DNA from: SHVO01 sp050246995
Lineage (GTDB): Bacteria; Pseudomonadota; Alphaproteobacteria; Rhodospirillales; Rhodospirillaceae
Reading direction: 5' to 3'
NCBI GenBank assembly: GCA_050246995.1
Contig: JBFWVA010000016.1
Span: 1-64,000, forward strand
Length of the DNA stretch: 64,000 nucleotides
Shown here: one piece after another, positions 36,181 to 46,093 of the stretch
Numbering within the stretch: position 1 is the first letter of the stretch
Layout of the letters: every line of letters starts with the position of its first letter
Program-made: the position numbers and the translations under genes
Notes under the pieces: generated by a model
What the model saw: the letters and a program-made list of their open reading frames with translations, nothing else
What the model was told of the DNA's origin: nothing
Databases searched by the model: none

Positions 36181-37776
36181 ATGTTCTGTCGCCCCCTGAC
36201 TGCATTCGCCTTGATCGCGGCGATCACGCTTGGCGCCTGCGAAAAGAAGCAAGAGGCCGCAACTGCGCCTTATGAAGTGGAGGAGGTGACGCTCTCGCAG
36301 TTGTCTGCGGACCTCGCCGCGGGGAAGACCACCTCGGTGGCTACAACCCAGGCGTATATCGACCGGATGAAAAGTATGGATGCCGGTCTCAATGCGGTGA
36401 TTCTCATTGCGCCCGACGCTCTAGAACAGGCCGCCGCCGCCGACGCCCGCCGCAAGGACGGAAAATCACTAGGTGCGCTCGACGGTATTCCGATTCTTTT
36501 TAAGGATAATATCGACACGAAGGGCCTGCGCACGACCGCCGGTTCCTATGCCCTCGAGTTCAACGTGCCGGAAAAAGATTCCACCGTGGTTGCGCGTCTA
36601 CGCGGCGCGGGCGCGGTGATTCTCGGCAAGGTGAACACATCACAATGGGCGGGTTTCCGCACAACGAAAGGCCTTAACGGTTCGACGGTGGGAAAGGGCC
36701 CACACAATCCCTATGATCTGTCGCGGTCTCCGGCGGGGTCCAGTTCCGGATCGGGCATCGCGGCGTCGGTCAGCTTTGCGGCCGCCACCGTCGGCACAGA
36801 TACAGGTGGTTCCATCATTGGGCCCTCGAACAACAATGGCATCGTTGGCCTGAAGCCAACCATCGCCCTGGTGCCGCGCGTCGGCATCGTTCCCATCAGC
36901 ATGGATCAGGATTCAGCCGGCCCGATGGGGCGTACCGTGCGTGACGTGGCGATGCTTCTGAACGTCATGGCTGGGAGCGATCCTGCCGATCCGTGGAGCG
37001 CCGAAGCGGACGCGCACAAGAAGGACTATGTTGCGGCGCTGAGCCCCGACGCCCTTAAGGGCAAGCGAATCGGCGTGCTGCGCGGTATGCGCGGTTACGG
37101 CGAGGAGACGATGGGTCTCTTTGAAGAGGCGCTTGGTGTCCTCAAAGGTCAGGGTGCGGAGCTTGTCGAAATTCCGCCGGGCAGCATTCCTGATGCATCC
37201 GATGAGATGCGCATCATCCTGCTGTACAGCTTCAAGGAAGACATCAATAACTATCTCGCGGGCGCACCGGCGGCGGTTAAGAGCCGCTCGCTGACGGACC
37301 TCATTGCGTTCAACGATGCAGACCCGCGCGAAAGCATGCATACCTCCGATATTTTCGAAGATGCGGACAAGACGATGGGGGGGCGTCAGGCGCCCGAATA
37401 CATCGCCGCGCACAATAGCGCAAAGCAGAAGACCCAAGCGGACGGCTTCGACCGGGTGCTGCGCGAATACAATGTCGTAGCGCTTGTGAATCCCACAAGC
37501 GGCCCGGCCGAAGTCATCCAACCGGATGGAACCGCCACCAGTCACGCCATCAAGGTGCCGGCCGGCGCAGCGGTTTCGGCCACCTCCTCGACGATGATCG
37601 CCGGTTACCCGCACCTCTCGGTACCGATGGGTCTCTACAAGGGATTGCCGGTCGGGCTCTCGTTCATCAGCACGGCGTGGCAGGAAGAATTGCTGCTGTC
37701 CCTCGGCTATGCATACGAACAGGCCTCGAAAAAGCGCGTGCCGCCGACGGCTTACAAACAATCCGCTGCGAATTAG
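36181..37776 (+). CDS. Lipoprotein amidase, Pam-like, copy 3
   Basis: A 531-residue enzyme with lipobox LGAC (C20) and glutamate at +2. Triad K108, S187 and S211. It is the only lipoprotein copy whose nucleophile loop is the textbook GTDTGGSI, and the cis-Ser loop is GSSSGSG rather than GSSNGSG, so it may be closest to the ancestral active site. It has the GLKPT form but with PRVGIVPISMDQD, unlike its neighbours. AAGGA at 36169-36173 precedes ATG 36181. A gap of 144 bases upstream could hold a promoter; copies 4 to 7 follow with only 13-20-base gaps, so this may be the first gene of a five-gene operon. Confidence 0.86.
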   Translation: MFCRPLTAFALIAAITLGACEKKQEAATAPYEVEEVTLSQLSADLAAGKTTSVATTQAYIDRMKSMDAGLNAVILIAPDALEQAAAADARRKDGKSLGALDGIPILFKDNIDTKGLRTTAGSYALEFNVPEKDSTVVARLRGAGAVILGKVNTSQWAGFRTTKGLNGSTVGKGPHNPYDLSRSPAGSSSGSGIAASVSFAAATVGTDTGGSIIGPSNNNGIVGLKPTIALVPRVGIVPISMDQDSAGPMGRTVRDVAMLLNVMAGSDPADPWSAEADAHKKDYVAALSPDALKGKRIGVLRGMRGYGEETMGLFEEALGVLKGQGAELVEIPPGSIPDASDEMRIILLYSFKEDINNYLAGAPAAVKSRSLTDLIAFNDADPRESMHTSDIFEDADKTMGGRQAPEYIAAHNSAKQKTQADGFDRVLREYNVVALVNPTSGPAEVIQPDGTATSHAIKVPAGAAVSATSSTMIAGYPHLSVPMGLYKGLPVGLSFISTAWQEELLLSLGYAYEQASKKRVPPTAYKQSAAN

Positions 37777-37796
37777 CGATTTCGAGGAGATCGAAC

Positions 37797-39398
37797 ATGA
37801 ACATGCACCGCCCACTGACTGCCATCGCTCTCGTCCTGTCTCTCTCGCTTGCGGCTTGTGAGAAGAAAGACGCCGCCGCGCCCTACAATGTGGAGGAGGT
37901 AGCGCTTTCGCAGATTTCTGCCGACCTCGCTGCGGGCAGAGCCACTTCGGCTGCGGTCACCCAGGCCTATATCGATCGCATCAATAAGTATGACGGACCT
38001 CTCAATGCCGTGATCATGATAGCGCCCGATGCTCTGCAACAAGCGGCGGCTTCGGATCAACGCCGCAAGGTCGGCAAGGCGATCGGCCCGCTCGACGGTG
38101 TTCCCGTGCTCTTGAAGGACAACATTGATGCGATGGGCATGCCAACGACAGCGGGCTCCTTCGCGCTGGTCGAGAACTTCCCGGTGCAGGACTCCGAAGT
38201 TGCGAAGCGGCTACGCGCCGCCGGCGCGGTCATTCTCGGCAAAGCCAATACCTCGCAATGGGCGGGGCTGCGTACAACGGCGGCTTTCGCCGGCTCGACC
38301 GTTGGTGGCCCAACGCGCAATCCCTACGACCTGACACGAACGGCAGCGGGGTCCTCAAACGGTTCGGGCATAGCCGCTGCGGCGAGCTTCGCGGCCGCGA
38401 CAGTTGGCACGGATACCACGGGCTCGATCATGGGGCCGTCGTCGTTGATGGGGCTCGTCGGCATGCGCTCCAGCATCGCGCTTATATCGCGACGCGGCAT
38501 CGTGCCGGTTAGCCTTAGCCAAGATACGGCCGGCCCGATGACGCGCACTGTCACCGATTTCGCGATGATGTTGAATGTGATGGCGGGTTCGGATCCGGGT
38601 GATCCATGGTCGGTGGACGCCGACGCGCACAAGACGGACTACGTGAAAGCGCTATCGCCCGATGCTCTGAAGGGCAAGCGTCTTGGGGTCTTCCGTAATA
38701 CGAGTGCTCACACGGATGCGACGAAGCCTATTTTCGACAGGGCGCTCGAGGTGATGAAGGGGCAGGGCGCGGAGCTCGTCGATCTTCCGGACGATCTCCT
38801 CGAGGACCTCGGCAACGAGCAGCGTCTCATTATGTATTACGACATCAAGCAGGATATGGCTTCCTACCTTTCCACAGCGCCGTCGGCCGTAAAGATCCGC
38901 ACCCTCGCTGATATCATAGCCTTCAATAAGGCCGATCCGCGCGAAAGTGTTCACGGTCAAGAACACCTGGAAGCTGCCGAGGCTCTGTCAGGCGGGCGCG
39001 AGAACCCAGAATTCCAAAAGATTTGGGAATATGCGCATCGCAAGGCCGGTCCGGAAGGATACGGCCGCGCCTTCACCGAATTTGGCGTTAGCGCGTTGGT
39101 GGCCGTCAGCCGCGGGCCGGCCGATGTGCAGCAACCCGACGGAACAAGCGGCGGCGGTGCGGCGCTCGAGCGTCCGAAGGGCGCGCGTCCGGCTTCGATC
39201 AGCGGGGTTGCGGCGCTGGCGCAATGGCCGAACCTCACGGTCCCAATGGGCGATGTAAACGGTCTGCCTGTGGGTCTGTCTTTTGTCGGGCCGCAATGGT
39301 CGGAAGCCACCTTGCTCTCTTACGGTTATGCCTACGAACAGGCTTCGCACGCTCGCAAGCCGCCGACGGCCTATAAGGAAGCGGCGACTAACAACTAA
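37797..39398 (+). CDS. Lipoprotein amidase, Pam-like, copy 4
   Basis: A 533-residue enzyme with lipobox LAAC (C21, glutamate at +2). Triad K107, S186 and S210, with loop GTDTTGSIM. The motif after the nucleophile is GMRSSIALISRRGIVPVS, so it falls in the Arg subgroup with copies 2, 5, 6 and 7. Its signal peptide (RPLTAIALVLS) is nearly the same as that of copy 10, showing recent shared ancestry or exchange of leaders. GAGGAG at 37784-37789 marks ATG 37797; earlier in-frame codons lie inside copy 3. Confidence 0.86.
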   Translation: MNMHRPLTAIALVLSLSLAACEKKDAAAPYNVEEVALSQISADLAAGRATSAAVTQAYIDRINKYDGPLNAVIMIAPDALQQAAASDQRRKVGKAIGPLDGVPVLLKDNIDAMGMPTTAGSFALVENFPVQDSEVAKRLRAAGAVILGKANTSQWAGLRTTAAFAGSTVGGPTRNPYDLTRTAAGSSNGSGIAAAASFAAATVGTDTTGSIMGPSSLMGLVGMRSSIALISRRGIVPVSLSQDTAGPMTRTVTDFAMMLNVMAGSDPGDPWSVDADAHKTDYVKALSPDALKGKRLGVFRNTSAHTDATKPIFDRALEVMKGQGAELVDLPDDLLEDLGNEQRLIMYYDIKQDMASYLSTAPSAVKIRTLADIIAFNKADPRESVHGQEHLEAAEALSGGRENPEFQKIWEYAHRKAGPEGYGRAFTEFGVSALVAVSRGPADVQQPDGTSGGGAALERPKGARPASISGVAALAQWPNLTVPMGDVNGLPVGLSFVGPQWSEATLLSYGYAYEQASHARKPPTAYKEAATNN

Positions 39399-39411
39399 CC
39401 GAGGACGTGCC

Positions 39412-41007
39412 ATGTGCATCCGTTCCGCCACAGCGATCGCGCTGGTCCTGTCTCTGACACTCGCCTCCTGTAATAAGCAGGAGGAGCCCGCGAAAGCCTA
39501 TGAGGTGGAGGAGGTGTCCTTGGCGCAGCTCTCTGCGGACCTTGCGGGCGGCAAAACGACCTCGGTTGCTGCAACTCAGGCCTACATCGACCGCATCAAC
39601 AAATATGACGGTGCGCTAAATGCCGTCATCGGCGTGATGCCCGATGCGCTTGAGCAGGCGGCGGCCTCCGATCAGCGGCGCAAGGATGGCAAATCCCTCG
39701 GACCTATGGACGGAATTCCCATCCTCCTGAAAGACAATATTGACGCGGTCGGTTTGGCGACGACGGCCGGGTCGTTTGCGTTGGTTGACAACATGCCGGT
39801 CAAGGACTCCGAGGTCACGCGCCGCCTGCGTGAGGCGGGCGCGGTGATCCTCGGAAAGACGAACACATCACAATGGGCGGGTTTACGCACCGAGGAGTCC
39901 TTCAACGGAAGCACCGTAGGTGGAAGCACGCATAATCCCTATGACCTGACGCGCTCGGCCGCAGGGTCGAGCAACGGATCGGGAATTGCCGCTGCCGCCA
40001 GCCTTGCCGCCGGCACGATGGGCACCGATACAACCGGTTCCATCATCAGTCCGTCCTCCTACATGGGCCTCGTGGGGATGCGTCCCACCATCGCCTTGAT
40101 CTCGCGGCGTGGGATCGTTCCGATCAGCCATACACAAGATACGTCGGGTCCGATGACACGGACCGTGACCGACTTCGCGATGATGCTGAGTGTCGTGGCG
40201 GGAAGCGATCCGGCCGATCCGGAAAGCGCGGAAGCCGACGCCCATAAAACCGATTACGTCAAAGCGCTGTCGATCGAAGCGCTGAAGGGAAAGAAGCTCG
40301 GCGTATTTCGCGGGACCCGCGGATACAACGAAACGACGGCTGTTGTTCTCGACGAGGCGATCAAGGTCCTCCAGGCGGAGGGCGCCGAGGTCGTCGAACT
40401 GCCAGCCGATCTTCTTGAAGATACGAGTCAGGAGCAGCGTGTCATTATGATCCATGAGATCAAGGAAGACGTGGCGGCCTATCTCGTGGACGCTCCCGCC
40501 AGCGTGAAATCGCGCACGCTCGCCGATCTGATCGAATTCAATAAGACGGATCCGCGCGAGAGCATGCACGGCCAAGACATGTTCGAAGAGGCGCAGGCAA
40601 CGAATGGCCGCCAGGACGACGTGTACGTGAAGGCCAAGGCGTATGCGCAGCGCCGCGCTGGCGTTGAAGGCTTTGGCCGCGCATTCAAGGATTTCGGGGT
40701 CGATGCGGTGATCGGTCTTTCGCGCGGCCCCGCGGAAGTCATCCCGCCGGACGGTAAGGGCGGCGAGCATGTTGCGGGTGTCCGCGCGAAAGGCGCAGCG
40801 CCGCCGCACATGAGCGGCAACGCCGCGCTGGCGGGGTATCCGAACCTGACTGTGCCGATGGGCCTCGTCAACGGTTTGCCGGTCGGTCTTTCTTTCGTTG
40901 GCCCGGCGTGGTCCGAAGCGGCGCTGGTCGGCTTTGGTTATGATTTCGAACAGGCGTCAAAGAAGCGTGTTCCGCCGACGGCCTACAAAGCCGCCGCCGC
41001 GAAATAA
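39412..41007 (+). CDS. Lipoprotein amidase, Pam-like, copy 5
   Basis: A 531-residue enzyme with lipobox LASC (C20, asparagine at +2). Triad K107, S186 and S210, loop GTDTTGSIIS. It has SHTQDTSGPM where most copies have SLTQDTAGPM; the added histidine lies close to the substrate channel in known amidase structures, so specificity may differ (inference). GAGGA at 39401-39405 supports ATG 39412, 13 bases after the stop of copy 4. Confidence 0.86.
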   Translation: MCIRSATAIALVLSLTLASCNKQEEPAKAYEVEEVSLAQLSADLAGGKTTSVAATQAYIDRINKYDGALNAVIGVMPDALEQAAASDQRRKDGKSLGPMDGIPILLKDNIDAVGLATTAGSFALVDNMPVKDSEVTRRLREAGAVILGKTNTSQWAGLRTEESFNGSTVGGSTHNPYDLTRSAAGSSNGSGIAAAASLAAGTMGTDTTGSIISPSSYMGLVGMRPTIALISRRGIVPISHTQDTSGPMTRTVTDFAMMLSVVAGSDPADPESAEADAHKTDYVKALSIEALKGKKLGVFRGTRGYNETTAVVLDEAIKVLQAEGAEVVELPADLLEDTSQEQRVIMIHEIKEDVAAYLVDAPASVKSRTLADLIEFNKTDPRESMHGQDMFEEAQATNGRQDDVYVKAKAYAQRRAGVEGFGRAFKDFGVDAVIGLSRGPAEVIPPDGKGGEHVAGVRAKGAAPPHMSGNAALAGYPNLTVPMGLVNGLPVGLSFVGPAWSEAALVGFGYDFEQASKKRVPPTAYKAAAAK

Positions 41008-41023
41008 CAAGGGAAATTCATCG

Positions 41024-42640
41024 GTGCATATTCGCTCTTTGACAGGCATCGCGCTGGGGCTTGCCCTTCTCGCGGCGTGCAACAAGCAAGAAGAAGCCCA
41101 GCCCTATGCGGTGGAAGAGGTGCCGTTGAGTCAGATCGCCAATGATCTTGCCGCCGGCACGACGTCCTCGGTAGCGGTCACTCAGGCCTATATCGAACGC
41201 ATTAGTCTTTACAATAAAGCGGTGAACGGTGTGATCGGCATCATGCCCGATGCGCTGGAGCAGGCGGCAGCGTCCGATCAACGGCGCAAAGAGCGCAAGA
41301 CGTTAGGGCCCCTTGATGGAATTCCCATCCTGATCAAAGACAATATCGATGCGGTGGGCATGCCCACGACCGCCGGGTCCTTCGCGCTCATCGACAACGT
41401 GCCTGCAAAAGATTCTGAAGTGGCCCGGCGGTTACGGGATGCCGGCGCGGTGATTCTCGGCAAAGCCAATACCTCTCAATGGGCGGGTCTGCGGACAACG
41501 ACGAGCGGGATGAATGGGAGCACCGTGGGAGGAACCGCGCGTAATCCATACGATCTTGCGCGCGGTGCGGCGGGCTCGAGCAACGGATCGGGTATTTCCG
41601 CCGCCGCCAGTTTCGCGGCGGCGACCATCGGAACAGATACCACCGGCTCCGTGGTTGCGCCCTCGAATGCCAACGGCGTTGTTGGGCTGCGTCCCACCGT
41701 CGCACTCATATCCCGGCGCGGGATCGTGCCGGTGAGCCTTACGCAGGACACCGCGGGTCCGATGGGCCGTAACGTTCGTGACGTGGCCATGCTGCTTACT
41801 GTTCTAGCGGGTACTGATGCCGCCGATCCGGCGACCAGCGCGTCAGACACACACAAGACCGACTACGCAAAAGCCCTGTCCACGGAAGCGCTGCAAGGCA
41901 AGCGCATCGGGGTCTATCGCGGCACCAACGCCGCCGAACGCACGCAATCACGATTTGAAGAAGCGCTCGGTGTCCTCCAGGCGCAAGGGGCGACGCTGAT
42001 CGATATTCCCGACGCCGTGCTCGAGGATCTCAGTCAGGAACAGCGCCTGATCATGATCTACGACATCAAGGAGGACATGGCTGCCTACCTCGCGCATGCA
42101 CCTGCCAACGTGAAGCACCGCACGCTTGCGGATCTTATCGCCTTCAATAAGGCGGACCCTCGCGAGAACATATATGGGCAGGATCTGTTCGAGGCCGCTG
42201 AGGCCACCACGGGCCGCGAAACGCCGGAGTATATCCAAACACGTGAATATGCGCAGCGCAGGGCAGGGGCCGAAGGGTATGGCAAGGCGATGTCCGACTA
42301 TGAAATTAGCGCGATCGTGGCGCCGACCGGCGGTCCCGCCGGTTTGATCGGCGGCGGTCCTCCTGCTGTGGCAGCGGCGGCGCCTGCCGGCGGCGGCCAT
42401 CCGGCCGCCGTCATGCAGAAGGGCGCGCGTAAACCGTCCATCAGCGGCGTTGCCGCTCTCGCCGGCTATCCCAATCTTTCCGTGCCGATGGGGTACGTGG
42501 ATGGAATGCCGGTGGGACTATCGTTCGTTGGCCCGCCGTGGTCGGAAGATCAGCTGCTGTCGATGGGTTATGCCTACGAACAGGCCTCCAAGAAACGCGT
42601 ACCGCCAAGCGCATACAAGCAAGGCGTCAGCTCTAATTAA
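41024..42640 (+). CDS. Lipoprotein amidase, Pam-like, copy 6
   Basis: The longest lipoprotein copy (538 residues), because of a Gly/Ala/Pro-rich insert near residues 440-465 (GGGPPAVAAAAPAGGG region) in the loop before the last conserved block. Lipobox LAAC (C19, asparagine at +2). Triad K105, S185 and S209, loop GTDTTGSVV; one extra residue lies between the lysine and cis-serine. It is the only array member starting with GTG (41024), after AAGGGA at 41009-41014. Arg subgroup (GLRPTVALISR). Confidence 0.85.
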   Translation: MHIRSLTGIALGLALLAACNKQEEAQPYAVEEVPLSQIANDLAAGTTSSVAVTQAYIERISLYNKAVNGVIGIMPDALEQAAASDQRRKERKTLGPLDGIPILIKDNIDAVGMPTTAGSFALIDNVPAKDSEVARRLRDAGAVILGKANTSQWAGLRTTTSGMNGSTVGGTARNPYDLARGAAGSSNGSGISAAASFAAATIGTDTTGSVVAPSNANGVVGLRPTVALISRRGIVPVSLTQDTAGPMGRNVRDVAMLLTVLAGTDAADPATSASDTHKTDYAKALSTEALQGKRIGVYRGTNAAERTQSRFEEALGVLQAQGATLIDIPDAVLEDLSQEQRLIMIYDIKEDMAAYLAHAPANVKHRTLADLIAFNKADPRENIYGQDLFEAAEATTGRETPEYIQTREYAQRRAGAEGYGKAMSDYEISAIVAPTGGPAGLIGGGPPAVAAAAPAGGGHPAAVMQKGARKPSISGVAALAGYPNLSVPMGYVDGMPVGLSFVGPPWSEDQLLSMGYAYEQASKKRVPPSAYKQGVSSN

Positions 42641-42655
42641 TCAGGGAATTCGACG

Positions 42656-44251
42656 ATGAACATTCGTTCCTTCACCGCAGCCCTTCTGGTTTCGGTTTCG
42701 CTGGTCGCTTGCAACAGCCAAGAGGCCCCTAAGCCGTACGAGGTTGAAGAGATTTCTCTTGCGCAAGTGTCCGCCGATCTTGCGGCCGGAAAGACAACGT
42801 CCGCGGCGGTCACACAAGCCTATATCGACCGGATCAAGATGTACGATGGGCCTTTGAATGCCGTGATCAGCATCACGCCGGATGCCCTTAAACAGGCGGC
42901 CGCTTCGGACGCGCGGCGCAAGGATGGTAAGTCGCTTGGCCCGCTGGATGGTGTACCCGTGCTTCTGAAAGACAATATTGACGTGACGGGCGTAGCGACG
43001 ACGGCCGGTTCTTACGCGCTCGAGAATAACCTGCCCGCGCAAGATGCTGAAGTGTCGCGCCGTCTCAAGGCGGCCGGCGCCATCATCCTTGGTAAAGCGA
43101 ATACTTCGCAGTGGGCCGGCTTCCGCACCACCCGCGGTCTCAACGGCAGCGTCCTCGGCGGCGGTACGCACAATCCATATGACCTCAACCGCCAGGCTTC
43201 GGGTTCAAGCAACGGATCGGGCATCGCGGCGGCGGTTAGCTTTGCGGCGGCGACGGTCGGCAGCGATACGACCGGCTCAATTGTCAGCCCATCCTCGCAC
43301 AATATGGTTGTTGGTTTGCGTCCTTCCGTGGCCCTGGTATCGCGCCGCGGCGTCGTGCCTGTGAGTCTGGAGATGGACACGATCGGTCCGATGGGCCGCA
43401 GCGTGACCGATATCGCGATGATGCTCAACGTGATGGCGGGGTCGGATGCGGGCGATCCATGGTCCGCGGACTCCGACGCGCATAAGACCGATTACACCAA
43501 AGGGCTTTCAACAGAGGCGTTGAAGGGCACGCGTCTGGGAGTCGTGCGCAACACGGGCGGCTATGATGAAAAGACACAAGCGGTTCTCGATGTGGCCCTT
43601 GGTGTGCTGGAATCTCAGGGCGCAACCTTGGTCGAGCTTCCAGCCGATGTGATGGAAGACCTTACGCAAGAGCTGCGGCTCATCATGGTTTACAATATCA
43701 TGGAAGATATGGCGGCCTATCTCGCGCACGCGCCGGAGGCGGTGAAACCGCGCACCATCGCCGACCTAATCGCCTTCAACAAATCTCATCCGGAGGAGAG
43801 CAAGCACGGCCAAGAGCTGTTCGAGGCCGCCGAAGCCACTACGATGGGGCGTCAGAATCCCGAATATATGAAAACCTTTGAGTATGCGCGCCGGCGCGCT
43901 TCGGTCGAAGGATTTGACCGCGCCTTTAAAGAGTTCAACACCACTGCGGTCGTCGCCCTCACGGCCGGGATTCCCGCGTTGATCATTCCGGATGGTACGG
44001 GCACGCATGTTGCCGCCGAACGCCCGAAGGGTTCCGTGCCTCCCACCGTCAGCGGCACGGCCGCCGTTGCGGGGTATCCGAATCTGAGCGTACCGATGGG
44101 CCTCGCCGAAGGATTGCCGGTCGGCCTTTCATTCGTCGGACCCAAATGGTCTGAAGCCACCCTGCTCGCATATGGTTACGCCTACGAGCAAGCGTCTAAA
44201 AAACGCGAGGCCCCGGTGGCCTATAAACAGGCGATCGCGCAGGCCAAATAA
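42656..44251 (+). CDS. Lipoprotein amidase, Pam-like, copy 7
   Basis: A 531-residue enzyme with lipobox LVAC (C19, asparagine at +2). Triad K105, S184 and S208, loop GSDTTGSIVS, in which Gly-Ser-Asp replaces Gly-Thr-Asp. The following block is divergent: GLRPSVALVSRRGVVPVSLEMDTIGPM, with Glu-Met-Asp in place of the Thr-Gln-Asp seen in most copies. AGGGA at 42643-42647 precedes ATG 42656. It closes the tight block of copies 3-7; a 173-base gap follows. Confidence 0.85.
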   Translation: MNIRSFTAALLVSVSLVACNSQEAPKPYEVEEISLAQVSADLAAGKTTSAAVTQAYIDRIKMYDGPLNAVISITPDALKQAAASDARRKDGKSLGPLDGVPVLLKDNIDVTGVATTAGSYALENNLPAQDAEVSRRLKAAGAIILGKANTSQWAGFRTTRGLNGSVLGGGTHNPYDLNRQASGSSNGSGIAAAVSFAAATVGSDTTGSIVSPSSHNMVVGLRPSVALVSRRGVVPVSLEMDTIGPMGRSVTDIAMMLNVMAGSDAGDPWSADSDAHKTDYTKGLSTEALKGTRLGVVRNTGGYDEKTQAVLDVALGVLESQGATLVELPADVMEDLTQELRLIMVYNIMEDMAAYLAHAPEAVKPRTIADLIAFNKSHPEESKHGQELFEAAEATTMGRQNPEYMKTFEYARRRASVEGFDRAFKEFNTTAVVALTAGIPALIIPDGTGTHVAAERPKGSVPPTVSGTAAVAGYPNLSVPMGLAEGLPVGLSFVGPKWSEATLLAYGYAYEQASKKREAPVAYKQAIAQAK

Positions 44252-44424
44252 ACCCGAGTCTCGACCGTGCTGCGAAGGAGAGCGTATCGTCGCATTGGGA
44301 GAGCTCAGAAATGCTTCAAATTCGGCCCATTTTGGGATGATTCTCGGGGGCTGTTACAGCGCGGTTCGCTATGCAAAACTCGCGGCCACGCTGTTTCAAT
44401 CAGTTCGCATAAGGGGATGTGAAA

Positions 44425-46032
44425 ATGATGATTGACCGCCGCTGTTTCACCAGTCTTGCTCTGCTCGTTTCGCTTGGTCTTGCCGCCTGCGGCAAGGAAC
44501 AGCCCGCTGCGCCATACAATGTCGAAGAAGTGCCGCTGAGCCAGATCTCTGACGATCTCGCCGCCGGCAAAATGACTTCGGCGGCCATTACCCAGTCCTA
44601 CATCGACCGCATCAATATGTACGACGGTCCACTCAATGGGGTGATCGCCGTTGCGCCGGATGCCCTTCAGCAAGCCGCCGCGTCGGATGCCCGCCGCAAG
44701 GACGGTAAGGCGCTCGGTCCGCTCGATGGGGTTCCCATCCTCCTCAAGGACAATATCGACGCGGTCGGCATGCCGACCACGGCGGGATCGTGGGCGCTCG
44801 AGCACAACATGCCCAAACAGGATTCCGAAGTGACCCGCCGCCTGCGTGCGGCCGGCGCTGTGATCCTCGGCAAGGCGAACACCTCGCAGTTCGCGGGCAT
44901 CCGCACTTCGACCGGCCTCAACGGCTCGACCGTGGGGGGCGGCACGCATAATCCGTACGACCTGACGAAGTCCGCCGCGGGCTCGTCAAATGGCCCGGGC
45001 ATCGCAGCGGCGACCTCGTTTTCCGCCGGCACCATCGGCACCGAAACATCGGGCTCGATCACCAGCCCGTCGAGCCAGAACGGTGTGGTGGGCATCAAGT
45101 CCACGATCGCACTGGTTTCGCGCCGGGGCATCGTCCCCATCAGCCTGACGCAAGACATGGCGGGGCCGATGACCCGCACCGTGCGCGACAATGCGATGAT
45201 CCTCAACGTCATCGCCGGCAGCGATCCTGGCGACCCCTGGTCGGTCGACGCGGACGCCAACAAGAAGGACTATGTTTCGCTGCTTTCGACCGATGGCCTC
45301 AAGGGCAAGCGCCTGGCGGTGCTGCGCGGCCTGCGCGGTCAGGACGAACGCACGACGCCGGTCTTCGACGAAGCGCTCGCGGTCCTCAAGGCCCAAGGCG
45401 CGGACCTCGTGGAGGTGGCCGACACGAAATGGATCGATATCCGCCCCGAGATGCGCATCATCCTTCTCGCCGACCTCAAGGAAGATCTGAACAACTACTT
45501 CGCGACGATGCCGGATACCGTGAAGGTGCGTACCGTCACGGATCTGATCGCGTTCAACAGTTCTGATCCGCGCGAGAGCATGCACAAGCAGGAGAACTTC
45601 ACGGACGCCGACGCGACCGTCGATGGCCGCAAGAACCCTGACTACCAAAAGACATTGGCCGAGATGTTCCGCATCACGCGGGAAGACGGCATCGACCGCG
45701 TGCTTAAGGAAACCGGGGCCATCGCGCTGGTGACCGTCACCACACCGCCCGCCGATACGATCCCTGTCGACGGTTCGACCACCAGCGGCGCGGTTTCTCC
45801 CGATCCGCGCGGTTCGCAGGCCGCTTCCTTGACGGCGTATGCCGCCTCGGCCGGCTATCCACACATCTCTGTGCCGATGGGCCAAGTGAACGGGATGCCG
45901 CTCGGCCTCTCGTTCGCGGGCACGAAGTGGGCCGAAGGCGATCTCTATCCGCTGGCCTACGCTTATGAGCAAGCCTCGAAGAAGCGGGTACCGCCCACAG
46001 CCTACAAACAGGCCGTCGCCCAGCCGAAATAA
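44425..46032 (+). CDS. Lipoprotein amidase, Pam-like, copy 8
   Basis: A 535-residue enzyme with lipobox LAAC (C22, glycine at +2). Triad K108, S187 and S211. The cis-serine loop is GSSNGPG, with proline as in copy 10, and the nucleophile loop is GTETSGSITS as in copy 1. The next block is GIKSTIALVSRRGIVPISLTQDMAGPM, a Lys form shared with copy 10. AGGGGA at 44412-44417 fits ATG 44425. The 173-base gap upstream probably contains a promoter. A strong hairpin follows the stop. Confidence 0.86.
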   Translation: MMIDRRCFTSLALLVSLGLAACGKEQPAAPYNVEEVPLSQISDDLAAGKMTSAAITQSYIDRINMYDGPLNGVIAVAPDALQQAAASDARRKDGKALGPLDGVPILLKDNIDAVGMPTTAGSWALEHNMPKQDSEVTRRLRAAGAVILGKANTSQFAGIRTSTGLNGSTVGGGTHNPYDLTKSAAGSSNGPGIAAATSFSAGTIGTETSGSITSPSSQNGVVGIKSTIALVSRRGIVPISLTQDMAGPMTRTVRDNAMILNVIAGSDPGDPWSVDADANKKDYVSLLSTDGLKGKRLAVLRGLRGQDERTTPVFDEALAVLKAQGADLVEVADTKWIDIRPEMRIILLADLKEDLNNYFATMPDTVKVRTVTDLIAFNSSDPRESMHKQENFTDADATVDGRKNPDYQKTLAEMFRITREDGIDRVLKETGAIALVTVTTPPADTIPVDGSTTSGAVSPDPRGSQAASLTAYAASAGYPHISVPMGQVNGMPLGLSFAGTKWAEGDLYPLAYAYEQASKKRVPPTAYKQAVAQPK

Positions 46033-46042
46033 CCAATCGCCG

Positions 46043-46082
46043 GAGCCCGCGCCACGATGAGTGGCGCGGGCTCTTGAGTTTT
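46043..46082 (+). terminator. Hairpin terminator between amidase copies 8 and 9
   Basis: A 13-bp perfect GC-rich stem (46043-46055 with 46061-46073, GATGA loop) lies 10 bases after the stop of copy 8. The T-tract is imperfect (TTGAGTTTT), so it may attenuate rather than fully stop transcription. Confidence 0.6.
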
Positions 46083-46093
46083 AAGAGGGGAAT

